From Basidiobolus meristosporus CBS 931.73 (taxonomy: Eukaryota; Basidiobolomycota; Basidiobolomycetes; Basidiobolales; Basidiobolaceae): a stretch of DNA of 64,000 nucleotides. Under the pieces are notes generated by a model. The model ran no database searches, had not been told where the DNA came from, and worked only from the letters and a program-made list of their open reading frames with translations. Position numbers and translations under genes: made by a program. Below are positions 1-11,899 of this stretch, piece by piece. The stretch spans positions 62,001-126,000 of the forward strand of contig MCFE01000079.1 of the NCBI GenBank assembly GCA_002104905.1, given 5' to 3'. How positions within the stretch are numbered: position 1 is the stretch's first letter; every line of letters starts with the position of its first letter.

Positions 1-188
1 TCCTGATGTAGGTTGTAGCTGATGACTCATTTGATTGCACCAGCATTGCTCAATAAGATCCTGCTTAATATATCCATTTCTGTCTGATAGGATCTACTGA
101 TTCATTTGCGGACTAATGCTACTGATTTGATAGATAACACTGATTTACTGATAGGCTAAATATATAACTAATTGATTTAACTAAAATG
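1..188 (-). repeat. LTR-A, partial (3' LTR of gypsy-1, runs off window)
   Basis: This stretch matches the distal half of the LTR-A family seen complete at 4587-4942 and 16731-17100, sharing blocks such as gatgactcatttgattgca. The element body to its right reads on the minus strand, so this is the 3' LTR of that element. The rest lies outside the window, and the terminal bases near 188 are degraded. Confidence 0.7.
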
Positions 189-1245
189 CAGAATGATACC
201 AAATAGTCCAATATTTCAACAGTTGCAATGATACATTTATACTTTTTGCAGAGCTATGTAAATATAACTATTTGGTCAATATAAGGCAGTCTTAGAAGTA
301 CATGTGTCAAGTTTCTGCTCATTTAGACAAGTTTTGGATTTACAGATGATTCTGTACTGTACTAATCCCAAATAGTTAGCAAATATCTCACAAACTAATA
401 TCTAAATTAATATTCTTTTATGTGCCACCTTGACTGAGTGCTTGTTCATAAATACTATTCATTAGGTGGGCTACTAACTATTTCAGCACTCTTGCTCACA
501 TAATATGTTTATATGCTTATAAGCTTGCTGTGATGTTGTGTATTTTTAGGTTAAAATTAAACAGGCAATTGACTATTAAACCTATTGGACTAAGACATTT
601 TCCAATATATGTTAGGGATTGTATAGTATATGTAATAGTTAAGTATAAGCCTGTACTATTGATTATATACTTCAGATCAAATTACTTTGAGTGTGAATCC
701 TGATTTCATTATATAATATCAGTGGATGAGTATCATCCATTCAGGTGGAGCAAAATTTCAGAGATACTTATCATATCCTGTCATACTTCCTACCATTAGG
801 TAACTGCACTCTCAGGCTTTCTACAGCTTCTTATTCAGACATAATTGGCCCATGGTTGGCAAAGCTTGGATGTAATTTCTCTACGGTAGATCTTGAATAT
901 CCACAGTTGCAGTACATAGTGTATTCCACTTAGACTCTTCTTCATTTACCCATAACTGAATTGGGATAAGAATTTTTTTATATTTTCCATACAGCATCTG
1001 TTGGGGCCAATACTGTGCAGCTTTATGATAGCCTTATTCTTCTCTGGTTGACCTGATGTTCTAGTTTCAGAATAGTACTTTGAATGATATTTAGCCTATG
1101 TATTCTTTATCTCTGATTTGTTATATTAAACTAACTCCACCATACTGTGCCCATGTGTTCACCACAGTGGTAGTGTACAAGTACAAGGGAGAGATATGTC
1201 CATCACTTTGCAAGTGTTTTGAGTGTAGGGTTAAATACTATAGGC
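189..1245. other. Unassigned AT-rich stretch inside gypsy-1
   Basis: This lies between the 3' LTR and the reverse-transcriptase remnant of gypsy-1, where RNase H and integrase would be expected. I could not recognise either domain in any frame. It is either very decayed pol or unrelated inserted DNA. CpG is nearly absent: I count one CG in the first 600 bases of the window. Confidence 0.4.
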
Positions 1246-3268
1246 ATGTCTAAGTATTCCTAAGAGGGAGTTTGCATCAAGGTTGTGAATATTTCCATGG
1301 GAATGGTGCAGCCAAAACTCATAGCCAGGTAGCAATAAAGTCCATAGCTAGTTTTAAATGATGTGTTAGAGATATCTTCAGGTTTCATCCCAATCTGGTT
1401 GAAACATGACATGAGGTCAATGTTGTTAAGTATGGTGAAACCATTAAGTAGGTTCAAAACCACATTGATCCAAGGTATGAAGTAATAAAATGTTATGGTA
1501 ATTAGGCCCAGGGGTTTGTAGTCAATGCATATCAAAAGTGCTCCATCCTTTTACTTTGCAACAAGCACTGGTATACCCCATGGTTACTTGCTGGGTTCAG
1601 CATATCTTTGCTCCATTGACTGATCAACCTATTGATTGATTGCTTCCAATCCCAACTGACTCATTTGGCAGGCTGACTTGCTTATAGGAGGACTATTCCA
1701 TGTGTCAACAGCGTGATTGGCTTTTTTGACTGATGCAAGACCTACTAGCCCATCCAGATACAGATCTGTATACTCCTTCAAAAGAGTCTGGAATTTCTGT
1801 GAAGCTGAGGCAGCAAGATCCCCCTGAGATACCACTGTGGGAGACAGTGAAATACCCTTTCTAAGTCCTCTGCAGTACTACACCTTGCTAACCTCACTTG
1901 TGCCATGTACACCAGAACTGGCCAGGCTAGAAAGTATCCTTGTTGATGGTGGCTTATAAGTCTGATTGCCTCTTTTGATCCAAGTGGCCTAGGGACTCCA
2001 GTTGATTGATGGATAACAGCAGAATAGCTATGTTTTTTCAAGTTACATAGTTATGTAGGCCTGTAGAGTTTCTGTATGTTCATTGAATTTCACTCTGACT
2101 GGCTGAGTAATATAGCTGATTGTGTAAGTGCCACCATTGGCTACATTACACTTTTTGACTTTGTGGGCTCTGAGTTGATTTCAGCTCTCAAGGCACATTG
2201 ATCTGGAATATACTTGTGTAAGGCTCCAGAATCAAACATAATCTTGGCATGTACTCTATTGATTAATCTATCCAAGTATACCAGCTTCTCTAAGATTGAG
2301 GTCATTTGGGATCAGTATTCTGCTATCATACAGAAGGTGAGTTCCAAGTATGTTTCTATACTCAAGGGCTTCAATGTGTTGAGGGTTCTTGTTGACTGCT
2401 GTCATTTCTTCTCTGAGGGCATTTCTTTGATATGTGCACATGATGATGGCAATTAAAGCATAGTCCTTTGTTTATACATTCTGCCAAGGACAGTTTCTTC
2501 TGAATTGCATCTATTTCTACTGATACTGCTTCTGATTAGCTTCTTTCATAGTGTTTGTAGTCAGTCACTGAGGTTTTCCAATTCCAGGTATAGTTGAGCC
2601 ATGGTCAATAGCAAACCAATGGCTTCTTTTGTAGTCTGATACTTCATGATTCAGTTCCTTGTAAGCTCTTTTCTTTAGCCTATCAACTGATTGTTTAGTA
2701 AGATCATGGGGTTTGGTTTTTTCAATTTGGTCAAGTGGCAATTGTTACTTGTAGATGTATACTTGAACCATTCCTTTCTATTTGAGTGTCTTCAGATCCC
2801 TCCTTATTGGTTTCTACTAATGTGGAAAACTAATGGCATTATGAATTTTGAACATAAGCTGATCCCAGGTAGAGATAGTACAATGACCATTATCCTGGCC
2901 AACCAGATCTTATTGTAAATCCACTTTTAAGCTGCATCTGCCAAGTAAGGATCTGCATAATGCAACTTTTTTCTGGGCCAATTCCTTTATCCTAAAAAGC
3001 CCTTTGACTTGAAAAAGACAAGTACTTGGGTTTTCATTTAGTTTACCATGGTGCCACCTATCTTTGACATTAAAGTTACTCTAGACAAGGCTTAGCTGGC
3101 TCTGGGCCATTGTGATCATACACAGATGCTGCAGGCTGGAGATTAGCAGTAGTTGTGGCTGTTGGGCTTGGAGTTGTTGTGTGGCATTGTTTCATTGTTA
3201 TTTTCTTAACATCTTGAGGGGGGCCTTGACTTTCTTCAGAAGGGGATTTTTGATTTTTGCTGCTACCT
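1246..3268 (-). pseudogene. Ty3/gypsy gag-pol remnant (gypsy-1)
   Basis: Read on the minus strand this is a decayed Ty3/gypsy polyprotein. Positions 1260-1535 give a reverse-transcriptase segment with the family pattern CIDYKPLG...IDLMSCFNQIGMKPEDI. Positions 1629-1835 give the region before RT, with LLKEYTDLY and a degenerate HAVDTWNSPPISKS. The stretch from about 2100 to 3240 aligns at DNA level with the gag of gypsy-3 (13120-14054). Frames are broken repeatedly, the RT stops matching near 1245, and no integrase is visible. A PBS-like TAGGTAGCAGC next to the LTR at 3269 matches that of gypsy-3, which fixes the orientation. It cannot encode a functional element. Confidence 0.75.
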
Positions 3269-3553
3269 ATGTAACCAGTCTTGTTACAAGATTTGTAGCA
3301 GCATGGAGAGTTTAGCTAGTGTTGTATTATTAAGTGCAGCTTGTGGCTGATGACTCATTCAAATACAATACTGTCACCCAACTATAGTTCATATATCATA
3401 GGTACATCTATTTCATAAGGATCTGTAGCTGATCAACTCACTTATAATACTGATTTGATAGACAACACTGATGTAATGTCAGGGTAATTATAAAACCACC
3501 TGATTTGACTAAAAGCTGTTCCCAGTCATACATTCACATGACAGACCATACTG
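3269..3553 (-). repeat. LTR-A (5' LTR of gypsy-1, degenerate)
   Basis: It aligns base for base with the LTR-A start at 14095 and then with the distal LTR-A blocks (gatgactcatt, tgatttgatagacaacactgat). It has an internal deletion and end mutations relative to intact copies. Its position upstream of the minus-strand gag makes it the 5' LTR. Confidence 0.65.
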
Positions 3554-4577
3554 TGAGTATCTAGCAACATTTTTGATTGATGTGTTCTTTAGGAAAAGTC
3601 ATAAACAGCTGGCTGATGGCAAAGAGGCAACAGAGTGTTGCATGCACTTACTTCAAGGCTGGTAAATAATGACACCATTGCAAACTCAAGCTGATCTGCC
3701 AGATCAATCTGCAACTTTGTGGCACAATCTGGAATAGTAATCTCCGCAATGGTACCAACGGTGGACATAGGTACTGGAAATTATGCTCAATCCTATTTAT
3801 ATTGCACAGCACAGTGCTTTTCCTGCCATATTTACTCATTATAATGCTTCACAAACTGTCCTCTTAGTGAATATTGTTTTGTATGAGTCTACTAGGCATG
3901 GATAGACTGGTTCCATTGAGTCATGCCAGTGTATGCTGTACAGTAAATGCTTATTAGTAATAAGTCAACACAACATTGTAGCTGTCAGTAAGCAGGGTTG
4001 CTCTTGGACTGTTTGGCACTATTGAGGACAATCTTGCACACTATGGTATTGTGAGGTTGGCACTGAGGATTGCCCAAACTTTTAATGCTTGAATCATGTG
4101 CATTATTGGATACCACTATTATGGTTGGAAACTCCAGTATTTGGGTATGCTGCTTCAATGTAGATGGAATTAAATGTGTAACAGACTATACATTATACTG
4201 ATAATTATAACTTTGGTTAGCATCACTCCAATTGGATAGTTTTATAGTTATTGATTGGTCTAAAAGAATCCCAAATATGTGAGCTTCCAATAGGCTCATT
4301 GACTAATGCACAAGCTACCTGAGTTGTCATCAAATATCACATTCTGCCTATTCAGCAAGCAAATCTGTGAATTGTGTGATTGGACAAGATATCACATCTA
4401 GCACACAACCAATTTGGGAACATGTAAAACTATTCAAATACCTGCACTGGTTTTACAGATGATGTATAATTAGATTGGATGCTTGACTTGGGGGTTATGC
4501 CTCAGTTTGCAGACAACCTTGATATTGCTTATATCTGAGGTTTTGAGTTGACTGGAGTGCAATAATTTGATTTGGGT
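3554..4577. other. Intergenic, nothing recognised
   Basis: About 1 kb of AT-rich, CpG-poor DNA between two gypsy remnants. The only open frames are short and match nothing I recognise. It may be decayed transposon or original target DNA. Confidence 0.4.
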
Positions 4578-5304
4578 TCTTACAAGTGTTACAAGTCTTG
4601 GTATTAGAGTTGTAGAGGAATAGGGAGTTTAGCTAGTATTGTATTCACTAAAACTTGAACTGATTTTTATTGAGGTTCCAGCAGCTCCTTATATACATTT
4701 TGCCAGATCAATTGCTGACTAATTGTATTTCCTAATGTAGGTTGTGGCTGATGACTCATTTGATTGCATCATCATGACCCAATAAGATCTTACTTAATAT
4801 ATCTATTTCTGTCTGATAAAGATCTGCTGACTAATGCTACTGATTTCATAGATAATACTGATATGCTGATAGCCTAAGCATATACTAATTGATTTGACTA
4901 AAAACTGATCTAACTTAAACATTCAAGCGGCAGATCATAACACAAGTCTTGATATAGGAGTTGTAGAGGAATAAGGAGTTTAGCTTATAGTGTACTTGCT
5001 AAAACATGTTCTGATTTTTATTGAGATTCCAGCAACTGCTTATATACATTTTGCCAGATCAATTGCTGTCTAGTTGTATTTTGAAATGTGAGTTACAGCT
5101 CATAACTCACTTGATTGCATAATCATTACCCAATTAGATCCTACTTAATAGATCCATTTCTGACTGATAAGGATCTGCTGATTCATTTGGTGACTAATAC
5201 TACCAATGTGATGGATGCCACTGATATACAATAGGATGAGCTTAAAGCTAGTTGTTTGACCAATGACTAATGTTACTTGAGCATTTGAGCAGTGGATCAT
5301 AGCA
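4578..5304 (-). repeat. LTR-A (3' LTR of gypsy-2), split by a younger LTR-A
   Basis: The LTR starts near 4578 (tcttacaag, degraded from TGTTACAAG), is interrupted at 4587-4942, and resumes at 4943 until agca at 5304. Just beyond 5304, read on the minus strand, lies the purine tract AGGGGAGAA directly abutting TGCTATGATC. That is the expected polypurine tract and LTR start, so this is the 3' LTR of the minus-strand element to the right. Confidence 0.75.
4587..4942 (-). repeat. Solo LTR-A nested in an older LTR-A
   Basis: A complete 356-bp LTR with ends TGTTAC and ATAACA (plus strand), flanked by the direct repeat CAAG (4583-4586 and 4943-4946). Removing it rejoins the surrounding LTR as cttacaagtcttgat, the normal LTR-A terminus. 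No internal sequence is attached, so it is a solo LTR left by LTR-LTR recombination. Confidence 0.85.
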
Positions 5305-6640
5305 TTCTCCCCTGCTGGGGCTGACAGGGTACTCCAAAGTCTCTTTTCTTGTGATTTCAATATTTAGCCTGTTCAGTATTTGTCATTATGTCTAATATGC
5401 TTGAGTCACTCTATGCACTAGAGCTTTCAGATATTCCATTACTTGACCACTACCTGGTGAGTTGCAAATGGACACTCTCTGATGATCTTATGTGGTCTTG
5501 TCCACTGTGGCTCAAGCTTCTTGCAAGTGTTGTTTCTCAGCAGTAGAGTTTGCAACTGTCAATGCTTTTGGTGATTTTGTCTCATCAGATATCTGCTTCA
5601 TCTTTTTGTTGCTTTGAGACACTTTTTGCCTGTGCCTCTTGGTTGATCCGCACTGTTTTTCCCAGGGCAGAAGAAATCTCCAAATCAAATTGCTGAATGT
5701 ATTCACTCCATCTGGTGGTTCTTCTAAATATTACCTTGCATGTAAACATACTTCTGAGTGAGGCATGATCAGTTTGCACACTTCAAACAGTGTATTATAG
5801 CAAGCATCTCCTTCTGCTATACTTGTAAAGGACTTGACAAATCTTCAATAATAGGAAACCATTACAAGGAATGATGTTAGTTCTGATATTGTGTAGGGCT
5901 ACTTCTGATTCTTGATGACTTCAGCATTCTTGAGGTCTAAGTTCAATCTTGTGCTAGTCACTATGTGTCCCAGGTATTCAAAATGTTCCTTGAAGAAGTT
6001 ACACTCTGCTAGCTTGCCATGTAGCTTGTTCCCTCTTAGCATCTTCAGGATCTTTTCATTGTGCACCAAATGGTCATCTTCTGTCTTGCTGTATATCAGT
6101 ATGTAATCTAGGTAGAATACCACAGACTTTTCTAAGTACTCCTGGAAGATGATTTGCATCAAGGTCATGAATGATGCAGGGGCATTGGTGAGGCCACAAC
6201 TCATGAGCAAGTACTTGTAGTATCTATATCTGGTCCTTAAAGCCATCATTGGGATGTCTTCTGGTTTCACCATCATCTAGTTGTATCCAGGAATGAGGTC
6301 AATCTTGCTGTATATGGTGGCTCCATTGAACTGGTCCAAAAGCTCATCACTCTAGTGTATAGGGTACTTGATCTTCTGGGTAACTGAGTTGAGGGCTCTG
6401 TAGTAGATGCACATGATAGGTGTTCCATCCTCCTTTTTCACAAAAAGCGCTGTGGCTCCTCAAGGAGACTTGTGTGGTCTAATAGATCCTTTCTCCAATG
6501 ACTGATCTCTTTGTCTCTTGTTCTATTCCAATTCCAATGGACTCAGTCTGTAAGGCTTCTTGCTCATCAGAGGGCAATATCCCAAGTCAATTGCATGACC
6601 TATAAATCTGATTGATGGTAGGCTTACTAATATGCCAGGA
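5305..6640 (-). pseudogene. Ty3/gypsy pol remnant, RT and RNase H (gypsy-2)
   Basis: The minus strand encodes a better-preserved pol piece. Positions 5899-6276 give RT with MVKPEDIPMMALRTRYRYYKYL and the active-site region YLDYILIYSKTEDD (the usual YxDD is YLDY here, so the catalytic aspartate pair is damaged). Positions 5512-5779 give the end of RNase H (TDHASLRSMFTCKV, then TRWSEYIQQFDLEI). Only about 200 bp separate RNase H from the 3' LTR, so integrase is missing. The pre-RT region ends abruptly at the LTR of copia-F near 6640. Confidence 0.8.
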
Positions 6641-7010
6641 AACTTTTAATATATAGGACTAGTGGGTGGCATTCAGCAGTTTTGAACTCACTTAATAATT
6701 CTGGACTACTCTTGATCACTGCAGCACTAACCTACATCCTATCTTTGCCGCCATTTTCACAACTATGATCCTATGATTATTCCCTCATAGTCAAGATCAA
6801 ACTAGCACCGTTACCAAGCATTATGTACTAACCCTGAACCAGTTGCAGAATGCTCCTAAATGTTGAAAAACCCTCCTTACTTAGTTTTAAAATTGTATTA
6901 CATCTACAAAGGTATAAATACTGAGCTTCTTACAGATGAATAGCAATTCAACTATTATCACTATTTCTTGTTAAGTTCCTTATGTCCAAATTGCTCCTTG
7001 AATTGCTAAA
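6641..7010 (+). repeat. Copia-F 5' LTR
   Basis: The start aligns with the 3' LTR at 10934 (aatat-ggact, then ggcat, then tttgccgcca against tttgccacta). It ends just before the primer-binding site GGTTATGAGCCC at 7011. It contains a TATA-like gtataaata near 6911. The exact left edge is uncertain by a few bases because both neighbours are decayed. Confidence 0.6.
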
Positions 7011-10000
7011 GGTTATGAGCCCTAACTGCCTTATTCAATCCTAAATATGACATCTATCAGCAATTAGAACAATACAAACATCTTCCCTCTAAAGGAGAGG
7101 CTTAATGAGAAAAACTAAAAACTATGGAGAATCAATATGCAGATCCACCTGAGAAAAGAAAGCTGTAGATAATGGTAACAGAAAAGGCACTTGTGCCCAA
7201 AGGAATTGCAAAAGAGGTGGAGAAGTCTCAAGTGAGGGACAGAAAGGCCTTCAATGCCATCTGTAGCAATGTTCAAGATTCCTTAACTGGACAAATTCAT
7301 GCTTCCAACCCTTACATAGCAGCATTGTATACATTGGAGAAGATGCTTAGAACAAAGTCAGTGCCAAGCAAGCTTTAGTAATCAAAAGTTTTTCAAGACA
7401 AGAAAGAAGTCAGATGATGACTAAGCTACAGTTCATAACCATAGATGGAGATACTTGCAGAAACACTTTACAGTGTTTATGCTGGTAAATGATGAGAAAA
7501 ATATACTCTATTTGCTTTGCAGCTTATCAGGGGAGTATGAGCCACTCATATATTTTTTGAAAGCAGAGAAGACAATTTGAATTTAGCATGGGACAAGCAA
7601 AGAGATCTCCATTCAGAACTCAGATGCAATGATGAAATAGAGAAAATGTAACAGAATGCTGTATTCAGCTTAGAAAGGCACACAAAATGGAAGGGAAAGC
7701 AACAAAACCAAAGAAATCCTGGTTACTGTAACTATTGTAAGAAGCCAGGACACTGGGCAAGAGAATGCAAGAAAAAATAAGCAGATAAAAAGCACAAACT
7801 GGAGCAGGCAAACCATCAAACCACTGATGAACAATTTTTTGTAACTGTACAAGGGAGTGCAAGTACTAATTTAATGAAAGATACATTGACTCTGGAGCAT
7901 CAAAGCATATGTGCAGTATGAAGGAGTAGTTCAGCTACTTAAATGCTATTGCTGCAAGAAAGGTTATCTGTGAGACAACTCTGAACTAGAAGCTACCACC
8001 AGTGGTTCTATGCAGCTAAATATGAGTGATATTTCAGGAGCAACAGCACAAAAACTGACTAATGCACTCTTTGTGCCTGGAATAGATAAGAAACTACTCT
8101 CAGTCAGCAAAGCAACTACTCAGGTACTGAAATTTTTTTTACTAGGCTGAGCTGCATTATATTGAGTGAAAACAGACAAAAACTAGCTTTGCAAGCCAGA
8201 TATCACAATACATATAAGTTACAATGCAAGGTCATGGTACTTAGGTATGTCAACATTGCTCAAACTGATGAAACTAGCTGGCAGATGTGTCATAAGAGGC
8301 TGGGACATATTGGGCAACAGAAAATGAGCTAACTGGTGAAAAATCAACTAGCTTTGGGCCTAAATTTCTTAATTCTGATTGAATTGAATGTCTGTCAGGG
8401 TTGTACATATGGCAAACAAGCTGGGCAACATTTTAGAAGCTCAGGAGGCATCAACTACACCAAAATGTTGGCTATTGTTCCCTCAGATATATATGAATCC
8501 ATGAGAACACTATCCTTTGGAACTAAGAGATACTTTTTGGCATTTGTTGATGACAAGACAAGATATACATGGGTGTACTTCCTCAAGACAAAGGATGAGG
8601 CTTTGAGATGCTTAAGCACATCAAGAGTAGGCAGAAACACAAACTGGGTCTACATGGAAGATACTTTGAGCTGCAAATGAGGGGGAATACTGCTCAAAGG
8701 TGCTTGCAAAATACCGCTCATCTACTGCTATATCTCAACAGACCACTGTTTACATGCCTTCTAGCAAAATGGAGTAGTAGAATATGTAAATAAAACAATA
8801 GTGGGGATGAGAAGATTTATGCTTCATGATAAGGGAATAGACTACAGGTTTTTGGCCAAATCTGTTGCTACCATGGTATACATCCAGAATAGATACTAAA
8901 CAACAGCCCTACATGATTCTACACTCTTTGAAGCAATTACTGGCAAAAAACTGGATCTCCAGCATCTCAGGATCTTTGGTAGTGATAATTTTTATCACCT
9001 CCCTAACAAAATATCCTCAAAGTTGGATACAAAGAGCAGAAAAGGAATTTTGTTGGGTATTGTAAAGATACTGAAGGGTACACAGTTTATGGTGGCAAAA
9101 TTCAGAAGCCACTCAAGAGCAGGGATATTGAACTGCAGGAGAATTCAAGTCTGAGAGCCACTGAAGTCATTGGCCTGCTGCCCAAGAGTGCTATCAACAC
9201 TAATGAAAGAGATAATACCTAATTCAGCCAGACATGGAGAAAAACTCTTCCATCTTCAATTCAGAGCAAAATATCACAGCCAGGAGAGCTACCAGAATCA
9301 GAAATGCTCATGGTTCCTGATGGTGGACACTCAATCATCATGAAGAAGCTTATCTTGTCTGATATGCCAACCTCAGAATTTGTTGCAAGCAATGCAAATT
9401 CCAGATGCTACCCATGTGGCAACAAGCCATGCAGGAGGAGTACTAGTCACTGATCAGGGCAAACATGTGAGAGCTGGTAAATGTATCAAATGGGAGAAAG
9501 CCAATAGGTTGTGGAAGGGTCTAAAAGAACTATAAAACCTCCAATGGTACTGTTGAATAGTACACAGCTAGATTGGTGGCTAGAGGTTATTCCCATATCC
9601 AGTGACTAGACCTTAAGGATACATATGCACTGATTGCCACATTTAAGTCCATTGGTGAGTTCTAGCCCTGGCAGCTGTACACATTCTAGATCTACACCAA
9701 ATGAACATCAAAACAGCCTTTCTAAAAGGGGATTGTAAGAAACTGTATATTTGGAGCAACCAAAAGGTTTTACTGATCCAAAGGCCCCATAAAGTGTGCA
9801 TACTTAAGAGCTTGTTGTATGGGCTTGAGCAGGCACCTAGAGCATTGTATAACAAGATTGATATATCTCTAGAAGAGATTGGGTATATTTGCAGCACTGC
9901 AGATCATAATTTATATCTGATACAGCTCAAAGAGGAAGGTTCATCTTTTTTCTCTATGTGAATACCCTAACAATGGCTACAAGTGACAAGTAGGCACTTA

Positions 10001-10933
10001 AGCATAAGAAATCTGATCTCTTCAGGAAGTTTGACATATAAGATCTTCAGAAATAAAACTATTTTCTTGGAATTGAAGTCAAATTTGACATATCTACTCA
10101 GATAATTGTGCTAGGTAAGTGTAGGTACATTAGGGTTATTCTTAAATGCTGCAACAAGGAAAATTGCAAGCCAGTAGCCATCCCCATAGATGGTAACTGG
10201 AAATTAAGCAAATCTTTACCTGTTTGGGTGACAAAGGCTCAAATATTCACCAAACTTTCCCCACCAATTAATGGTCAGTAGCCTGATGTACTTGATGGTG
10301 TCCGCATGTCCAGATATTGCAGTGGCAGCTGGAATAGTCTGTAAATCTAAGCAAAATTATGGATCAGATCAAATTATAGCAGTGAGGTGGATTTCAGATA
10401 TCTACAAGGTACCAGAAATATGGTACTGGAATACTCTGGAGCAGCTAGTAGGCAAAGATTTGATGGTTATAGTGGTACAGATTAGGGTACAGATCTGATG
10501 GACAGATGCTCTACCACTGGGCTTATATTTCTTCATACTGGTGCAGCTATTATTTGCAATTGCAAGAAACACCCAAATGTAGCCTTATTTACAACTGAAG
10601 CTGAAAATGTGGTTGCTTGTCAAGCATCTAATGAAGCTATATGGAAACAAGATTTATTCAATGACTTAGGTTTTAATTCAAGTGAGCCAACATTTAATTA
10701 CAAGGATTATCAAAGCTGTATTTCACTAGCTTGGAATCCTGCTAACCATGGCAGAAGCACATATATACATAACACCATTTTGTGAGGGAAGCTGTAGAAA
10801 ATAACTTGGTAGAGTAACTTTATTGCCCAACTGACAAAATGGTGGCAATTATATTGAGAAAGCCACTGGCCAGTCCACAATCTGAGAATCTCAGAGAGGA
10901 ATTAGGATTAAAATATTATTTAGGTAGGGGGAG
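7011..10933 (+). pseudogene. Ty1/copia gag-pol remnant (copia-F)
   Basis: Domains run in copia order on the plus strand. Gag is at about 7120-7700, with a CCHC zinc knuckle CNYCKKPGHWAREC near 7731-7772. The pre-integrase and integrase region (GCTYGKQAGQHF; FVDDKTRYTWVYFLKTKDEA) is at 8336-8680. RT pieces are at 9640-9960 (MNIKTAFLKGD; SLLYGLEQAPRALYNKID) and RNase H at 10498-10785 (STTGLIFLHTGAAI; ALFTTEAENVVACQA). Many stops and frameshifts break it. GGTTATGAGCCC at 7011 is the primer-binding site. The tract aggtaggggga at 10922 is the polypurine tract before the 3' LTR. Confidence 0.85.
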
Positions 10934-11044
10934 TGTACTAATATTGGACTATTTGGCATCTTTCTGCCGCTGAAGATTTTCTTAACAATTCTACACTAGT
11001 GTTGGTCACTGTAGGACTAATTTACAGCCCTATCTTTGCCACTA
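10934..11044 (+). repeat. Copia-F 3' LTR, truncated
   Basis: The sequence begins tgtactaatattggact directly after the polypurine tract and follows the 5' LTR for about 110 bp. It then stops at a junction with minus-strand gypsy RT sequence. About 260 bp of LTR are missing. Confidence 0.65.
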
Positions 11045-11899
11045 TGGGGTACTTATTCTTCATGGTAACTGAGTTGAGAGCTCTGTAGTCAATGCATATG
11101 CTGAGTGTTACATCCTTCTATTTCACAAAGAGTACTGGTGCTCCCCAAGGTGACTTGCTGATTTTATATACGCTTGCTCCAATAACTGAACTATTTGTCT
11201 CTTCATCACTTCCAACTCCAATGGACTCATTCTGTAAGGTGTCTTACTCACTGGAGGGCTATCTCCTGTGACAATGGCATGATCCACATTTCTGGCTGGT
11301 GGTAGGCTTACAAGGTCATCTGGAAATACATCTGAATACTGCTTCAAGAGAGTCTGAACCTTCTGGGGTACTGGAGTAGAGGAATCCTGCTGTAATACTG
11401 CCATGAAGAACATCTGTATGCCTTTTGTAAGTGCTCTACAGAACTGTATCTTGCTAAGTTCACTTGTTTCACACCCACTAGTACTATCCAGGATGAAATC
11501 CAGTCTGGCTTGTAGGTCTTGGTGTCTTTTTAGATCTGGGTGGCATGGGTTCTCCAGTTGACAGATGGATTCCAATGGAATAGACATGTTTTCTCAGGTA
11601 CAAGGACAATTTTGCAGTTGCCTGATTCATAGGCCTGTTGGTCTTCTACATAGTCACTGATCTTCATTCTTACTTGCCAAGTAATATGGCTGATGATGTG
11701 AGAGTTACCATCAGCCTGTTAAGACTGAAGCTGGTTTAGTGGGTTTCAAGTTGATTCCAGCTTTCAAGACAAATTGCTCTGATATATACTGCAAGTGATG
11801 CTCATGAGTCAAATACAATATTAGTGAGCACTCAGTTGACTACTGTATTCAAGAATTATAGCTTTCCTGGGTTTGAGATAATATGGGATAAGGACTCTG

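Noticed and set aside
6641-11044. Copia-F as an insertion splitting a single gypsy copy
   Set aside because: The two gypsy flanks overlap in content by about 280 bp (both contain the RT start), far more than a target duplication, so they are different copies.
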